This document shows, piece by piece, positions 1 through 7,941 of a stretch of DNA of 64,000 nucleotides (position 1 is the stretch's first letter; each line of letters opens with the position of its first letter). Source of the stretch: Corynebacterium lizhenjunii. Lineage in GTDB: Bacteria; Actinomycetota; Actinomycetes; Mycobacteriales; Mycobacteriaceae. The stretch is from contig NZ_CP064954.1 in the NCBI RefSeq assembly GCF_011038655.2, positions 992,001-1,056,000 on the forward strand, read 5' to 3'. The notes beneath the pieces are model-generated. The model was not told the origin of the DNA, did not search any database, and saw nothing but the letters and a program-made list of their open reading frames with translations. The position numbers and the translations under genes are program-made.

Positions 1-3000
1 GGTGCCCACCGTGCGTTCCTGGGCGTGATTGCAAATCATTGTGCCCTCCGGAATGCGGTGGGAGACAATGGCGCGCGCCGAGACCACACCATTGCGGTTG
101 TAGACCTCCACCCACTCGTTGTCCTTGACGCCGATCTTGGCGGCGTCCTTATCAGACATCCACACCACCTGGCCGCCGCGGGAAATGGACAACACGTGGA
201 GGTTATCGAAGTACTGCGAGTGAATGGACCACTTGTTATGGGTAGTCAGGTAGCGCAGCGTGACTTCGACCTCCCCGCGCTCATTGTGCAGGGTTTGACC
301 CGGGGCAAACTCGCCGTGCATGCGCACATGGTCCAGCGGCGGACGGAAGACTGGCAGGGCCTCGCCGTAGTCCAGGAACCAGTCATGGTCCACGTAGTAG
401 TGCATGCGCCCGGTGATGGTGTGCCAGGGCTTATCAAACTCCACGTTGATGCTAAACGCCGTGTAACGGCGCTTGTTGCGCTTGTCTGCCGTCCACTCCG
501 GGGAAGTGATGACCTCGGTGGGGCGCTCCTTGATGGCGTCCCAGGTAATGCGCACATCCTCATCCGTTGCACCCAGCGGGGTCAGGTCCTTGCCGGTACG
601 CGAAGACAAGAACTCAAAGCCTTGCTTAGCCAGCTCGCCATTGGACACACCGGAGAGGTGCAAGATGGCGTCGATGACTTTGGTGTCCTTGGTCAGGTCC
701 ACCAGCTGGCCCATGGAGGTCTGCGAGGTGCCGCAAATGAGCTCTAGCTCCTTGACCTGCTTTTCCACGGAGAACTTGGTGCCATGCACGCCCGTGCCAG
801 CCTTGGCTGGCAGTGGGCCCAGGTGGGTCCACTTCTCATAAATCTTGGTGTAGTCACGCTCGATGGTGTGCAGCTTGGGCATGGTCTTGCCCGGCACCAG
901 GTTCTTACGGTCAACGTCCGGGACGATGCCGCGTGGCATCCCCATCTCATCCGGGGAGTCATGGTGGCTGGGCTGGGTGACAATGTCTGTTTGGACCCCC
1001 AACCACTTCACCGCCATAGCCGACAAGGAGGCCGAGAGATCCCTAAAGACCTCAAAGTCCGTGCGTGCCTCCCACGGCGGGTTAATTGCCGCGTTGAAGG
1101 AGTGCAGGTAGGGGTGCATGTCCGTGGAGGACATGTCGTGCTTTTCATACCAGGTCGCGGCCGGCAAAATGATGTCAGAGACCAGCGTGGTGGAGGTATT
1201 GCGGAAGTCCGTGGTCAGCATCAAATCTAGCTTGCCCTCGGGGGCCTGTTCTACCCAGTTGATCGTCTTGGGCCGCTCATGCGGGGCCAGCTCTGCTGCG
1301 GTGGCATCACTGTCGATGCCCAGCAGGTGGCGCAGGAAGAACTCCGTACCCTTTGCAGAAGAACCCAGCAAGTTGGTGCGCCAGTTGAGCAAAATACGCG
1401 GCCAGTTCTCCTCAGCTGAAGGATTATCGTAGGAAAACTCCAGCTCGCCAGATCCCAGCTGCTCCACCACGTAGTCCTCAATCTTTTTGCCCGCCACAGC
1501 AGCATCTTGGGCAATCTGCAAGTTATTGCGGTTGAACTGTGGGTAGGCCGGCATCCAGCCGCGACGCATGGCCTCTGCCATGGTGTCAGAGACCATCTTG
1601 TCGCCAATCACCCCGCGGCTAGCCAGCGGTGAGCCCAGGTGGGCCGCGTGGGAATTGTCGTAGCGGTACTGCTCGGTGGCGAAGTAGTAGAAGCCAGTCG
1701 AAATCATGTGCCGCGGCGGGCGCTGCCAGTCCGCAGCCATCGCCCACTGCGTCCAGCCATTAATCGGGCGCAGCTTCTCTTGGCCCACATAGTGGGCCCA
1801 GCCGCCACCATTGACGCCCTGGGTACCGCACATGGAGGTCAGCGCCAGGAAGGTGCGGTAGATGGTATCGGCGTGGAAGTAGTGGTTGACGCCGGCGCCC
1901 ATGATGATCTGGGAGCGGCCCTTCGACTCCGCCGCATTCTGGGCAAACTCCCGGCCAATGCGAATGGCTGTTTCTGCGGGCACTCCCGTGAGCTCCTCCT
2001 GCCATGCCGGGGTGCCCACCTCAGAAGCATCAAAAAAGTCTCGCGGCCACGAGCCCGGCAGGTTCAATTCCGCCCGGTTGACCCCATAGTGCGCCAACAT
2101 CAAGTCATAGACCGTAGTCACCAGCATGCCGTCGACTTCTCGCACCGGCACACCGCGGTGAACCACGCCCGCCCCGATGGGACCCATCGCGCCCGACTCC
2201 TCCGGGTGTGCGTCCAAATCAAAGCGCGGGAAGAGCACCTCCGCGGTAGCAAACGCATCCGTCTGGGCAATCGACATCACCGGATCTGCGTTATCCAGAG
2301 ACAAATTCCACTTTGCCGAGTCCATATCCCAGCGGTCCGCCATCGTCCCGCCCGGATCGACCACGCGACCATCGGCCTCCATCACCACGGTGCGGGAGGC
2401 GGCATTGGGGCTGGAGGACAGGGTGACATCGGCAAGCTGAGCTGCAGTAACAAACTTGCCAGGGGTATAAGTGCCGTCCTCGCGGCGGTCCAACTCCACC
2501 AAGAACGGCGAGTCTGTGTACTTGCGCATGTAGTTAAGGAAGTACGGCTCCTGGCGCTCAACGTGGAACTTACTCAAAATGACGTGGCCCATCGCGAAGG
2601 CCAGCGCGGCATCCGTGCCCGGCTCAATACGGGCCCACTCATCAGCGAACTTCGTGTTATCCGCGAAATCCGGGGAGACCACCACCACCTTGGTGCCCTT
2701 GTAGCGGGCTTCCACCATGAAGTGGGCATCCGGAGTACGAGTCACCGGAATGTTTGAGCCCCACATCATCAGGTAGGAGGAGTTGTACCAGTCCCCAGAC
2801 TCCGGCACGTCCGTCTGATCACCGAAGGTCTGCGGGGAGGCCGGCGGCAAGTCCGCGTACCAGTCGTAGAAGGACAGCGCCACGCCGCCAATCATCTGCA
2901 AAAAGCGCGAGCCCGCCCCGTAAGAGACCTGGGACATCGCCGGGATCACCGTAAATCCAAAGATGCGGTCCGGGCCGTATTTGCGCAGGGTATAGACGTG

Positions 3001-3549
3001 GGCTGCCGCGGCCATCTCAATGGCCTCCTCATAGGATATGCGGATCAACCCGCCCTTGCCGCGCTGGGAAATATACGCCCGGCGCTTGTCCGGGTCTTCC
3101 TGAATGGCGCGCCACGCCAGCACCGCATCGCCGTCGTGGCGCTTCTTTTCCTCCCGGAACATGTCCACCAGCACGCCGCGGGCATAGGGGTAACGCACGC
3201 GGGTGGGCGAGTAGGTGTACCAGGAAAAAGATGCTCCACGCGGGCAGCCGCGAGGTTCGTACTCGGGCATATCATTGCCCGTGGTGGGGTAGTCCACGGC
3301 CTGGGATTCCCAGGTGATTACGCCGTCTTTGACGTAGACCTTCCACGAGCATGAACCGGTGCAGTTCACGCCGTGGGTGGAGCGGACCATCTTGTCGAAG
3401 GCCCAGCGGTTGCGGTAGAAGACGTCGGCTTGGCGTCCGCCTTGCAAGAAAATCTGTTGGCCGGACTTGCTGGTTTCGCCTTTGCGCAGGTAGGCGCCCA
3501 GCTGGAAGAGGGGGTTGACTTTGCCGTCAACGGGCTCAACGTGAGTCAT
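1..3549 (-). CDS. narG: Respiratory nitrate reductase alpha subunit NarG (3' end cut by window)
   Basis: Catalytic subunit of the membrane-bound, cytoplasm-facing nitrate reductase. It reduces nitrate to nitrite at a bis-MGD molybdenum centre using quinol electrons delivered through NarH and NarI. The minus strand is open for 1183 codons from the ATG at 3549 to the window edge, and family members are about 1240 residues, so only the C-terminus is missing. Visible signatures are the N-terminal FS0 cluster motif HGVNCTGSCSW (His59, Cys63, Cys67), EPRGCPRGASFSWY, the QTDVPESGDWYNSS block that holds the Mo-ligand Asp, and MWGSNIPVTRTPDAHF. An AAGGAG ribosome site lies about 7 nt before the ATG. 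narK is 36 bp upstream on the same strand, so narK-narG (and presumably narHJI beyond the window) form one operon. The long open frames on the opposite strand are codon-bias shadows. Confidence 0.96.
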   Translation of the reverse strand, partial: MTHVEPVDGKVNPLFQLGAYLRKGETSKSGQQIFLQGGRQADVFYRNRWAFDKMVRSTHGVNCTGSCSWKVYVKDGVITWESQAVDYPTTGNDMPEYEPRGCPRGASFSWYTYSPTRVRYPYARGVLVDMFREEKKRHDGDAVLAWRAIQEDPDKRRAYISQRGKGGLIRISYEEAIEMAAAAHVYTLRKYGPDRIFGFTVIPAMSQVSYGAGSRFLQMIGGVALSFYDWYADLPPASPQTFGDQTDVPESGDWYNSSYLMMWGSNIPVTRTPDAHFMVEARYKGTKVVVVSPDFADNTKFADEWARIEPGTDAALAFAMGHVILSKFHVERQEPYFLNYMRKYTDSPFLVELDRREDGTYTPGKFVTAAQLADVTLSSSPNAASRTVVMEADGRVVDPGGTMADRWDMDSAKWNLSLDNADPVMSIAQTDAFATAEVLFPRFDLDAHPEESGAMGPIGAGVVHRGVPVREVDGMLVTTVYDLMLAHYGVNRAELNLPGSWPRDFFDASEVGTPAWQEELTGVPAETAIRIGREFAQNAAESKGRSQIIMGAGVNHYFHADTIYRTFLALTSMCGTQGVNGGGWAHYVGQEKLRPINGWTQWAMAADWQRPPRHMISTGFYYFATEQYRYDNSHAAHLGSPLASRGVIGDKMVSDTMAEAMRRGWMPAYPQFNRNNLQIAQDAAVAGKKIEDYVVEQLGSGELEFSYDNPSAEENWPRILLNWRTNLLGSSAKGTEFFLRHLLGIDSDATAAELAPHERPKTINWVEQAPEGKLDLMLTTDFRNTSTTLVSDIILPAATWYEKHDMSSTDMHPYLHSFNAAINPPWEARTDFEVFRDLSASLSAMAVKWLGVQTDIVTQPSHHDSPDEMGMPRGIVPDVDRKNLVPGKTMPKLHTIERDYTKIYEKWTHLGPLPAKAGTGVHGTKFSVEKQVKELELICGTSQTSMGQLVDLTKDTKVIDAILHLSGVSNGELAKQGFEFLSSRTGKDLTPLGATDEDVRITWDAIKERPTEVITSPEWTADKRNKRRYTAFSINVEFDKPWHTITGRMHYYVDHDWFLDYGEALPVFRPPLDHVRMHGEFAPGQTLHNERGEVEVTLRYLTTHNKWSIHSQYFDNLHVLSISRGGQVVWMSDKDAAKIGVKDNEWVEVYNRNGVVSARAIVSHRIPEGTMICNHAQERTVGT

Positions 3550-3585
3550 GGGGTACTCCTTGAGGTGGAAGGTAAATGTGGGGCG

Positions 3586-4911
3586 CTAGCCCGGGAATGG
3601 CGCGTTGGGGCGGGCGTAGTAGACCCACACCAACACGGTGGTAATCGCGAAGTAGACCACGCAGCCCCAGAAGAAGGTCGCCGCGGGCATCAGGGACAGT
3701 AGAACGCCCACGATGAAGGGGCCGAATGCTCCAATGGCCCCCGTCCAGCCGATCACGCCGCCTGCCTGACGTTGGGGCAGGATCATGGGCATTTGCTTGA
3801 AGGTTCCCGCGTTGCCTAGACCGGTGAAGAAGAACATGGTCAGCATCGCGCCCAGGAACCACCAGAACTGGTCAGGGTCAGTCGGGTTGAGGAAGAGCGC
3901 TGCCACGGCGGTAAAGACCGTCATGCCCACGCAGCCGACGAAGGTCCAGATAGCCCCGCCAAACTTGTCACACAGCGGACCCCACAGGGCGCGGACCAGC
4001 GCGCCGATGAGCGGGCCCAGGAAGGCAAAGGCCGCGCCCTTGGGCAGATCCTCAAATTGCCCAGCAAACTGGGAGTCCGCGCCAAAGGTCTGGTTGATGA
4101 GCAAGGCCATTTGCGCGGCAAAGCCGGAGAAGGCGCCGAAGGTCATCAAGTACACCACAGTGAGGATCCAGGTGTTCTTGTTACCAAAGATGTCGATCTG
4201 CTGGCGGAAGTTGGCCTTGACGGGGACGTCCTTGAGCAGTGTCCAGGCCAAGATTGCGCCCACGATGGCCCAGGGCACCAAGAAGATGGCCGGGTTGTGG
4301 ACGTAGATTTGGCCGGCGGTGGTGCGTTGCGGCGCCACAAAACCGATGCCCAGCAGGGTAAAACCCATCAGCCAGGGGGCTACCAGCTGGATAAAGGAGA
4401 TACCAAAGTTGCCGATTCCCGCTTGCAAGCCCAGTGCCGTGCCAGACATGCGCTTGGGGAAGAAGTAGCCGGTCGAGGGCATAAAGCCCGAAAAGACACC
4501 GCCGCCAATGCCGGAGAGGAAGGACAGTGCCAGCAGCCACCAGTACGGGGTGGAGGTGTCTTGAACTGCGAAGAACCAGCCCAGCATGGGGATGATGAAC
4601 AGCAGTGAGGACAAGGTGACCAGCTTGCGCGTGCCGATAATCGGCGGCAAGAACATGAAAATCAGGCGGAACAAGCCGCAGGATAGGCCGGCGATGGAGG
4701 TCAGCCAGTAGAGCTGGGACTTGCTCAGGTCGAAGCCGATCTGGTTGAGCATGGGGGCCACTGCGGAAACCAGGTACCAGGTGGCGAAGCCGATGATGAG
4801 GACGAAGGTGGAAATCCACAGCGTGCGCCAGGCGATGCGGGAATCCCAATGGTCGGGTTCTTCTGGGGACCAGCCCTGGATGACCCTTCCGGAGGTGTCA
4901 AGAGTAGTCAT
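3586..4911 (-). CDS. narK: Nitrate/nitrite transporter NarK (MFS)
   Basis: Inner-membrane major facilitator protein of 441 residues that imports nitrate and/or exports nitrite for the nitrate reductase encoded directly downstream. About 12 hydrophobic segments are visible. Both nitrate-porter signatures are present: the Gly-rich stretch GIGGGVFSGFMPSTGYFFPK at about residues 138-157, and GLGNAGTFKQMPMI near residue 360. The start ATG has GAGGG 4-5 nt upstream. It is the first gene of narK-narG and is divergent from mog. It is a single-domain NarK, not the fused NarK1-NarK2 form. Confidence 0.94.
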   Translation of the reverse strand: MTTLDTSGRVIQGWSPEEPDHWDSRIAWRTLWISTFVLIIGFATWYLVSAVAPMLNQIGFDLSKSQLYWLTSIAGLSCGLFRLIFMFLPPIIGTRKLVTLSSLLFIIPMLGWFFAVQDTSTPYWWLLALSFLSGIGGGVFSGFMPSTGYFFPKRMSGTALGLQAGIGNFGISFIQLVAPWLMGFTLLGIGFVAPQRTTAGQIYVHNPAIFLVPWAIVGAILAWTLLKDVPVKANFRQQIDIFGNKNTWILTVVYLMTFGAFSGFAAQMALLINQTFGADSQFAGQFEDLPKGAAFAFLGPLIGALVRALWGPLCDKFGGAIWTFVGCVGMTVFTAVAALFLNPTDPDQFWWFLGAMLTMFFFTGLGNAGTFKQMPMILPQRQAGGVIGWTGAIGAFGPFIVGVLLSLMPAATFFWGCVVYFAITTVLVWVYYARPNAPFPG

Positions 4912-4946
4912 TTTCCCTCATTAAAGTCGGAGTTAATTCCTTCCTT

Positions 4947-4974
4947 AATGTACCCAAAGAGGAACCAAAGTCCA
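4947..4974 (-). promoter_or_regulatory. Candidate narK promoter
   Basis: On the minus strand TGGACT (-35, 4969-4974) and TACATT (-10, 4947-4952) are separated by 16 bp. This places a transcription start about 30 bp before the narK ATG. The call rests on hexamer resemblance and position only. No clear FNR- or NarL-type palindrome was recognised beside it. Confidence 0.35.
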
Positions 4975-4998
4975 CGATTTAATCAAGGAAAACCCGTA

Positions 4999-5004
4999 TA
5001 TAAT
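4999..5004 (+). promoter_or_regulatory. -10 box (TATAAT) of the mog transcription unit
   Basis: A perfect TATAAT at 4999-5004 lies six bases before an ATG at 5011. A start at this usual distance would make that ATG the first base of the mRNA (leaderless). No good -35 hexamer is seen, which is common for actinobacterial promoters. mog itself starts 186 bp further on. Confidence 0.5.
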
Positions 5005-5010
5005 TAGGGC

Positions 5011-5103
5011 ATGGCTGTGTTGCGTAAATGCTGCCTAGCTAACAACTGTGCAGGTGGGCGCGCCAAGTCCCCACGCACCCCGTCTCACCTGGACCTTTTG
5101 TGA
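5011..5103 (+). CDS. Possible leaderless leader peptide (30 codons) upstream of mog
   Basis: A small reading frame of 30 codons plus TGA starts exactly where transcription from the TATAAT box at 4999-5004 should begin. Its N-terminus reads MAVLRKCCLANNC, with three cysteines in the first 13 residues. An inverted repeat (AGGTGGGC 5052-5059, GCCCACCT 5116-5123) begins within the frame and ends 13 bases after its stop codon. This resembles leaderless cysteine-containing upstream ORFs that attenuate sulfur genes in mycobacteria. Molybdopterin synthesis uses cysteine-derived sulfur, so a cysteine-sensing role for mog is conceivable but inferred. The frame is short and could be chance. Confidence 0.35.
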   Translation: MAVLRKCCLANNCAGGRAKSPRTPSHLDLL

Positions 5104-5196
5104 ATTTGCTAACCTGCCCACCTAAGCCAAACCATGTTTGCAAACCCCCGCCGACCGCACTATCACCCAACTATTGACTTCTACAGAAAGGCTCCC

Positions 5197-5673
5197 ATGA
5201 CCGCCCACTCCGCCGCCGTGATTATTTGTTCCGATCGCATCTTGGCTAAGCAGAAGCCCGATACCGTCTCTTCGATTGCCGCCGAGGCCCTGCACGCCGC
5301 AGGCTGCCGCGTGGCACCCGCCCAGCTGGTGGCCGAGGACTATGCCCAGATTGACGCCGCTCTATCCGGTGCACTGGCCGCTGGCCACCGGGTCATTATG
5401 CTCATCGGCGGAACCGGCGTACGTGCAGGCAATTGGACCCCGGAGGTCACACAAAAATATGTGCAGTTGCGGCTGCATGGCCTGGAGACCCAGGTGCTGC
5501 TAGCAGGCCTGGAGCACTCCGCAAAGGCCGGGCTCTCCCGGGGCATTATCGGCATGACCAGCCATGAGGGAACTCTGATTATCACTAGTGCTTCTTCTGC
5601 TGGGGCCGTCCGCGACGTCCTGGGCGTGGTCACGCCCCTCCTGCCGAGCTTGTTGGGGCACTGTGAGCATTAG
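5197..5673 (+). CDS. mog: Molybdopterin adenylyltransferase / MoaB-Mog family protein
   Basis: A 158-residue MoCF-domain protein that adenylylates molybdopterin before MoeA inserts molybdate. The start chosen is the ATG at 5197 (MTAHSAAVII), which follows AGAAAGG by several bases. An upstream ATG at 5134 would add an unlikely tail. The family Gly motif appears as IGGTG (residues 70-74), and NWTPEV follows where most homologues read DVTPEA. The HEGTLIITSASS block near residue 123 is typical of the Mog/MoaB family. It is divergent from narKG, the main consumer of the cofactor. A copy of the dispersed CTTGCCGATGCC word begins directly after the stop codon. Confidence 0.85.
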   Translation: MTAHSAAVIICSDRILAKQKPDTVSSIAAEALHAAGCRVAPAQLVAEDYAQIDAALSGALAAGHRVIMLIGGTGVRAGNWTPEVTQKYVQLRLHGLETQVLLAGLEHSAKAGLSRGIIGMTSHEGTLIITSASSAGAVRDVLGVVTPLLPSLLGHCEH

Positions 5674-5685
5674 CTTGCCGATGCC
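5674..5685 (+). repeat. Dispersed word CTTGCCGATGCC (intergenic copy)
   Basis: An exact copy of the 12-base word that recurs through the window. It starts one base after the mog TAG codon, and the wider match TAGCTTGCCGATGCCCC is shared with the copy at 47541. It lies outside any gene, so peptide constraint cannot explain it. Confidence 0.8.
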
Positions 5686-5856
5686 CCTGCACCCGCACCG
5701 CCAGCCCCTCCCGAGTGTTTGTCACGCAGTCTAAGGGCAGGGCTTCACCACGGGTGGCTAGGAGTGGGGGTAGCTAGAAATGTGAAATGCATGGATAATT
5801 GGAGTACCTGAGTGAAAGCTGGCATTGTATCGCCGCTGTGAGTGAAAGGGGTAGTC

Positions 5857-6309
5857 ATGGCACACATTAACGATGTGGCTAGGTACATTTTGGAGCGTCA
5901 GGGTGGGGAAGTGAGCACGATGAAGCTGCAGAAACTTGTGTATTACGCCCAGGCCTGGAGTTTAGTCTGGGATGAGAGGCCACTTTTTAACGCGCGCATA
6001 GAGGCGTGGGCAAATGGGCCGGTAACTCGCGAACTCTACGACCGCCACCGGGGGCAGTTTACGGCCAGTGTCGATATGTTCCCCGGGGACTCGGAAAGGC
6101 TCAACGAGTCGGAACGAGAAACCGTTGATGTTGTTTTGGAGGCTTATGGCCAGCTCAGTGGCCAGCAATTGAGCGACCTAGCGCACAGCGAACGCCCATG
6201 GCGTGAGGCACGCGAGGGCGTGGAGGATGGGGCGGCCTCTAGAAATGAAGTCAGCCCAGAAGTCATGCAAGACTTCTATAGTGCGTTGCAGTCGGCGTCT
6301 GCTGTGTAG
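5857..6309 (+). CDS. Panacea/SocA-type antitoxin (DUF4065 family)
   Basis: A 150-residue protein with the full Panacea (DUF4065, GepA/SocA) signature: KLQKLVYYAQAWSLVW (residues 23-38), IEAWANGPVTRELY (48-61) and LSDLAHSERPW (105-115). The domain is known as an antitoxin module paired with many unrelated toxins, and SocA is a member that delivers its toxin to ClpXP. The ATG at 5857 is preferred because AAAGGGG precedes it. A GTG at 5842 is possible. The next gene starts 2 bp after the stop, as expected for an antitoxin-toxin operon. The pair sits between mog and mobA, two cofactor genes normally close together, so it looks inserted. Confidence 0.82.
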   Translation: MAHINDVARYILERQGGEVSTMKLQKLVYYAQAWSLVWDERPLFNARIEAWANGPVTRELYDRHRGQFTASVDMFPGDSERLNESERETVDVVLEAYGQLSGQQLSDLAHSERPWREAREGVEDGAASRNEVSPEVMQDFYSALQSASAV

Positions 6310-6311
6310 CC

Positions 6312-6824
6312 ATGTCCAGGGGGAAACGCAATGCTAAGAAGCTTGCCCGCCAGCAAAACAACGCCGGAGGTAAGTACGTGCCTGCGGTTATCCCGGCAAC
6401 CCGGGGCAAGCACCTTCCTGCTAGCGTAACAAACAGCGATACTTATAAGGATGAGCGTGTTCGCTGGACTGCACGGGAAATAGATCACGGTCCTGCTCCC
6501 GAGCGATGGCGCCGGTGGGAGTTGAGCGCAATTGAAATTGTGGAACTTCTGAGGTTTCTTGATGAGCTCACGCAGAAGACGTGGCGGCAATGTGAAAGCG
6601 AAACATCTAACGGGCATAAGCGGAATCATGACCATGCAATTACGGACTTGCTTCCGGTGGCGCAGGAAAGACTGCGTGTTCTCGATGACAATGAAGAACG
6701 AGTCTTTAGATTTCGTCTGAATGCGAAGAGCAGGCTGTGGGGGTTTAGGTCGGGAAGCCTGTTTCGCATTCTCTGGTACGACCAACAACACGAAGTGTAT
6801 CCCGTGGAAAAGCGCCACACTTAG
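6312..6824 (+). CDS. Putative toxin partner of the Panacea antitoxin (unrecognised family)
   Basis: A 170-residue basic protein that starts 2 bp after the antitoxin stop codon, so the two are probably translationally coupled. The N-terminus is Lys/Arg/Asn-rich and probably disordered (MSRGKRNAKKLARQQNN). The body is helical, and the C-terminal part (about residues 140-170) holds SRLWGFRSGSLFRILWYD followed by HEVYPVEKRH. That strand pattern is reminiscent of small RelE/ParE-like interferase ends, but no catalytic motif was confirmed. Base composition is less GC-rich than the flanking genes. The toxin role is inferred from its partner and layout. Confidence 0.6.
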   Translation: MSRGKRNAKKLARQQNNAGGKYVPAVIPATRGKHLPASVTNSDTYKDERVRWTAREIDHGPAPERWRRWELSAIEIVELLRFLDELTQKTWRQCESETSNGHKRNHDHAITDLLPVAQERLRVLDDNEERVFRFRLNAKSRLWGFRSGSLFRILWYDQQHEVYPVEKRHT

Positions 6825-6868
6825 CTCAATGTGTCGCCCCGGCTTGACTCATGGGTATGTGCGTCGCG

Positions 6869-7441
6869 CTAGAGGAGTGACAGCCGAGCTGAGTAGGCTG
6901 CGACATCTGTGGGGGTGTCATAGTCGCGGGCAAAGTCGCAATCAGGCACCACAACCTGGCCGCGGGCAAGGCTGAGTAGTCGTTTGGCGGAGACATCGCG
7001 GGGGTCCCCGAGTTGCTGCAGGGCGCTGTGGAGGGCATCGGCATGCCAAAGGGCGCACAAGGGGTGCAGATGCTCGGCTTCGGCACACACGGCGACGTCG
7101 GCGCTACTACCAGCGGCGTCGAGCGCGGCCTGCAGGGCGGGGAGGGTGCGGGGAGAATCGGGGGCATCGGCAGACAAGACTGCAATGGTACTGACCTCTG
7201 GGTGACGGGCCAGGTACGCGGCACCGGCAGCGATGCCAGCCACCGGGCCCCCGAAGGGGGGCTGTTCACACACGCGAGGATGGCCAATATCTCGGGGAGT
7301 TACCGCAATGGGCAACGCGTGGGCGGGAAGCTGCCGGTAGAGGCGGTCGATAAAGCGTTCGCCGCCGACGGTAATGGCCGCCTTGTCTGTACCCTTCATG
7401 CGCGTATTGCGCCCGCCGGCCAACACAATTACCCCGAGCAT
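6869..7441 (-). CDS. mobA: Molybdenum cofactor guanylyltransferase MobA
   Basis: A 190-residue nucleotidyltransferase that attaches GMP to Mo-molybdopterin to make MGD, the cofactor form needed by NarG. The N-terminal loop LAGGRNTRMKGTDKA (residues 7-21) is the GTP-binding signature. PPFGGPVAGIAAG follows, then the metal-site region LSADAPDSP, and the C-terminal DYDTPTD is typical of MobA. It is the last gene of a minus-strand run moaA-moeA-moaC-mobA and starts 2 bp after moaC stops. Confidence 0.9.
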   Translation of the reverse strand: MLGVIVLAGGRNTRMKGTDKAAITVGGERFIDRLYRQLPAHALPIAVTPRDIGHPRVCEQPPFGGPVAGIAAGAAYLARHPEVSTIAVLSADAPDSPRTLPALQAALDAAGSSADVAVCAEAEHLHPLCALWHADALHSALQQLGDPRDVSAKRLLSLARGQVVVPDCDFARDYDTPTDVAAYSARLSLL

Positions 7442-7443
7442 GT

Positions 7444-7923
7444 CTAATCCTCCGGCAGGGTGCGGGTCCAGTCCCCGGAGCGCCCGCCGGATTTGGCGGT
7501 AATGCCTGCCCGGCGAATGTATGCGCTGCGGTCTACGCCCTTGACCATGTCAATGACGGCCAGGGCAGCAACGTTGACGGCGGTCAGTGCCTCCATCTCC
7601 ACACCGGTGCGGTCGGCGGTGCGCACGGTGGCCTCAATGAATACGTCCTGTTCACGCAGGGTTACCTCGACGGCACAGCCGTGCACGCCGATGGTGTGCG
7701 CCAGGGGGAGGAGCTCCGGGACCTTTTTGGCTGCGGCTATCCCGGCAATGCGGGCGACGGCCAGCACATCACCCTTGGGCACGCGGCCTTCGCGCAAAGC
7801 GGCGATGACCTCCGGGGAACAGCGGACCTCGCACTGTGCGGTGGCTGATCGCACGGTAGGTTGTTTATCGGTGACGTCGACCATGTAGGCGGCACCGGCG
7901 TCGTTGAGGTGAGTAAACTTCAT
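7444..7923 (-). CDS. moaC: Cyclic pyranopterin monophosphate synthase MoaC
   Basis: Converts the MoaA product into cyclic pyranopterin monophosphate, the first committed molybdopterin intermediate. The protein has 159 residues from the ATG at 7923. That start is preferred over the ATG at 7929 because AGAAGG lies 6 nt before it and abuts the other one. Family blocks are MVDVTDK, LLPLAHTIGVHG (often PLCHP in others), TGVEMEALTAV, IDMVKG and the C-terminal KSGGRSG. It lies 2 bp before mobA and directly follows moeA. Confidence 0.92.
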   Translation of the reverse strand: MKFTHLNDAGAAYMVDVTDKQPTVRSATAQCEVRCSPEVIAALREGRVPKGDVLAVARIAGIAAAKKVPELLPLAHTIGVHGCAVEVTLREQDVFIEATVRTADRTGVEMEALTAVNVAALAVIDMVKGVDRSAYIRRAGITAKSGGRSGDWTRTLPED

Positions 7924-7941
7924 TGCCATCCTTCTGCGAAT

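Noticed and set aside
1639..2757. Long plus-strand open frame of 372 codons
   Set aside because: It lies opposite narG, whose minus-strand frame is continuous and matches the family throughout. The plus frame has no family features.
5005..5196. Moco riboswitch in the mog leader
   Set aside because: The leader is long enough, but I cannot find the conserved Moco motif core. The short ORF with an inverted repeat explains the structure better.
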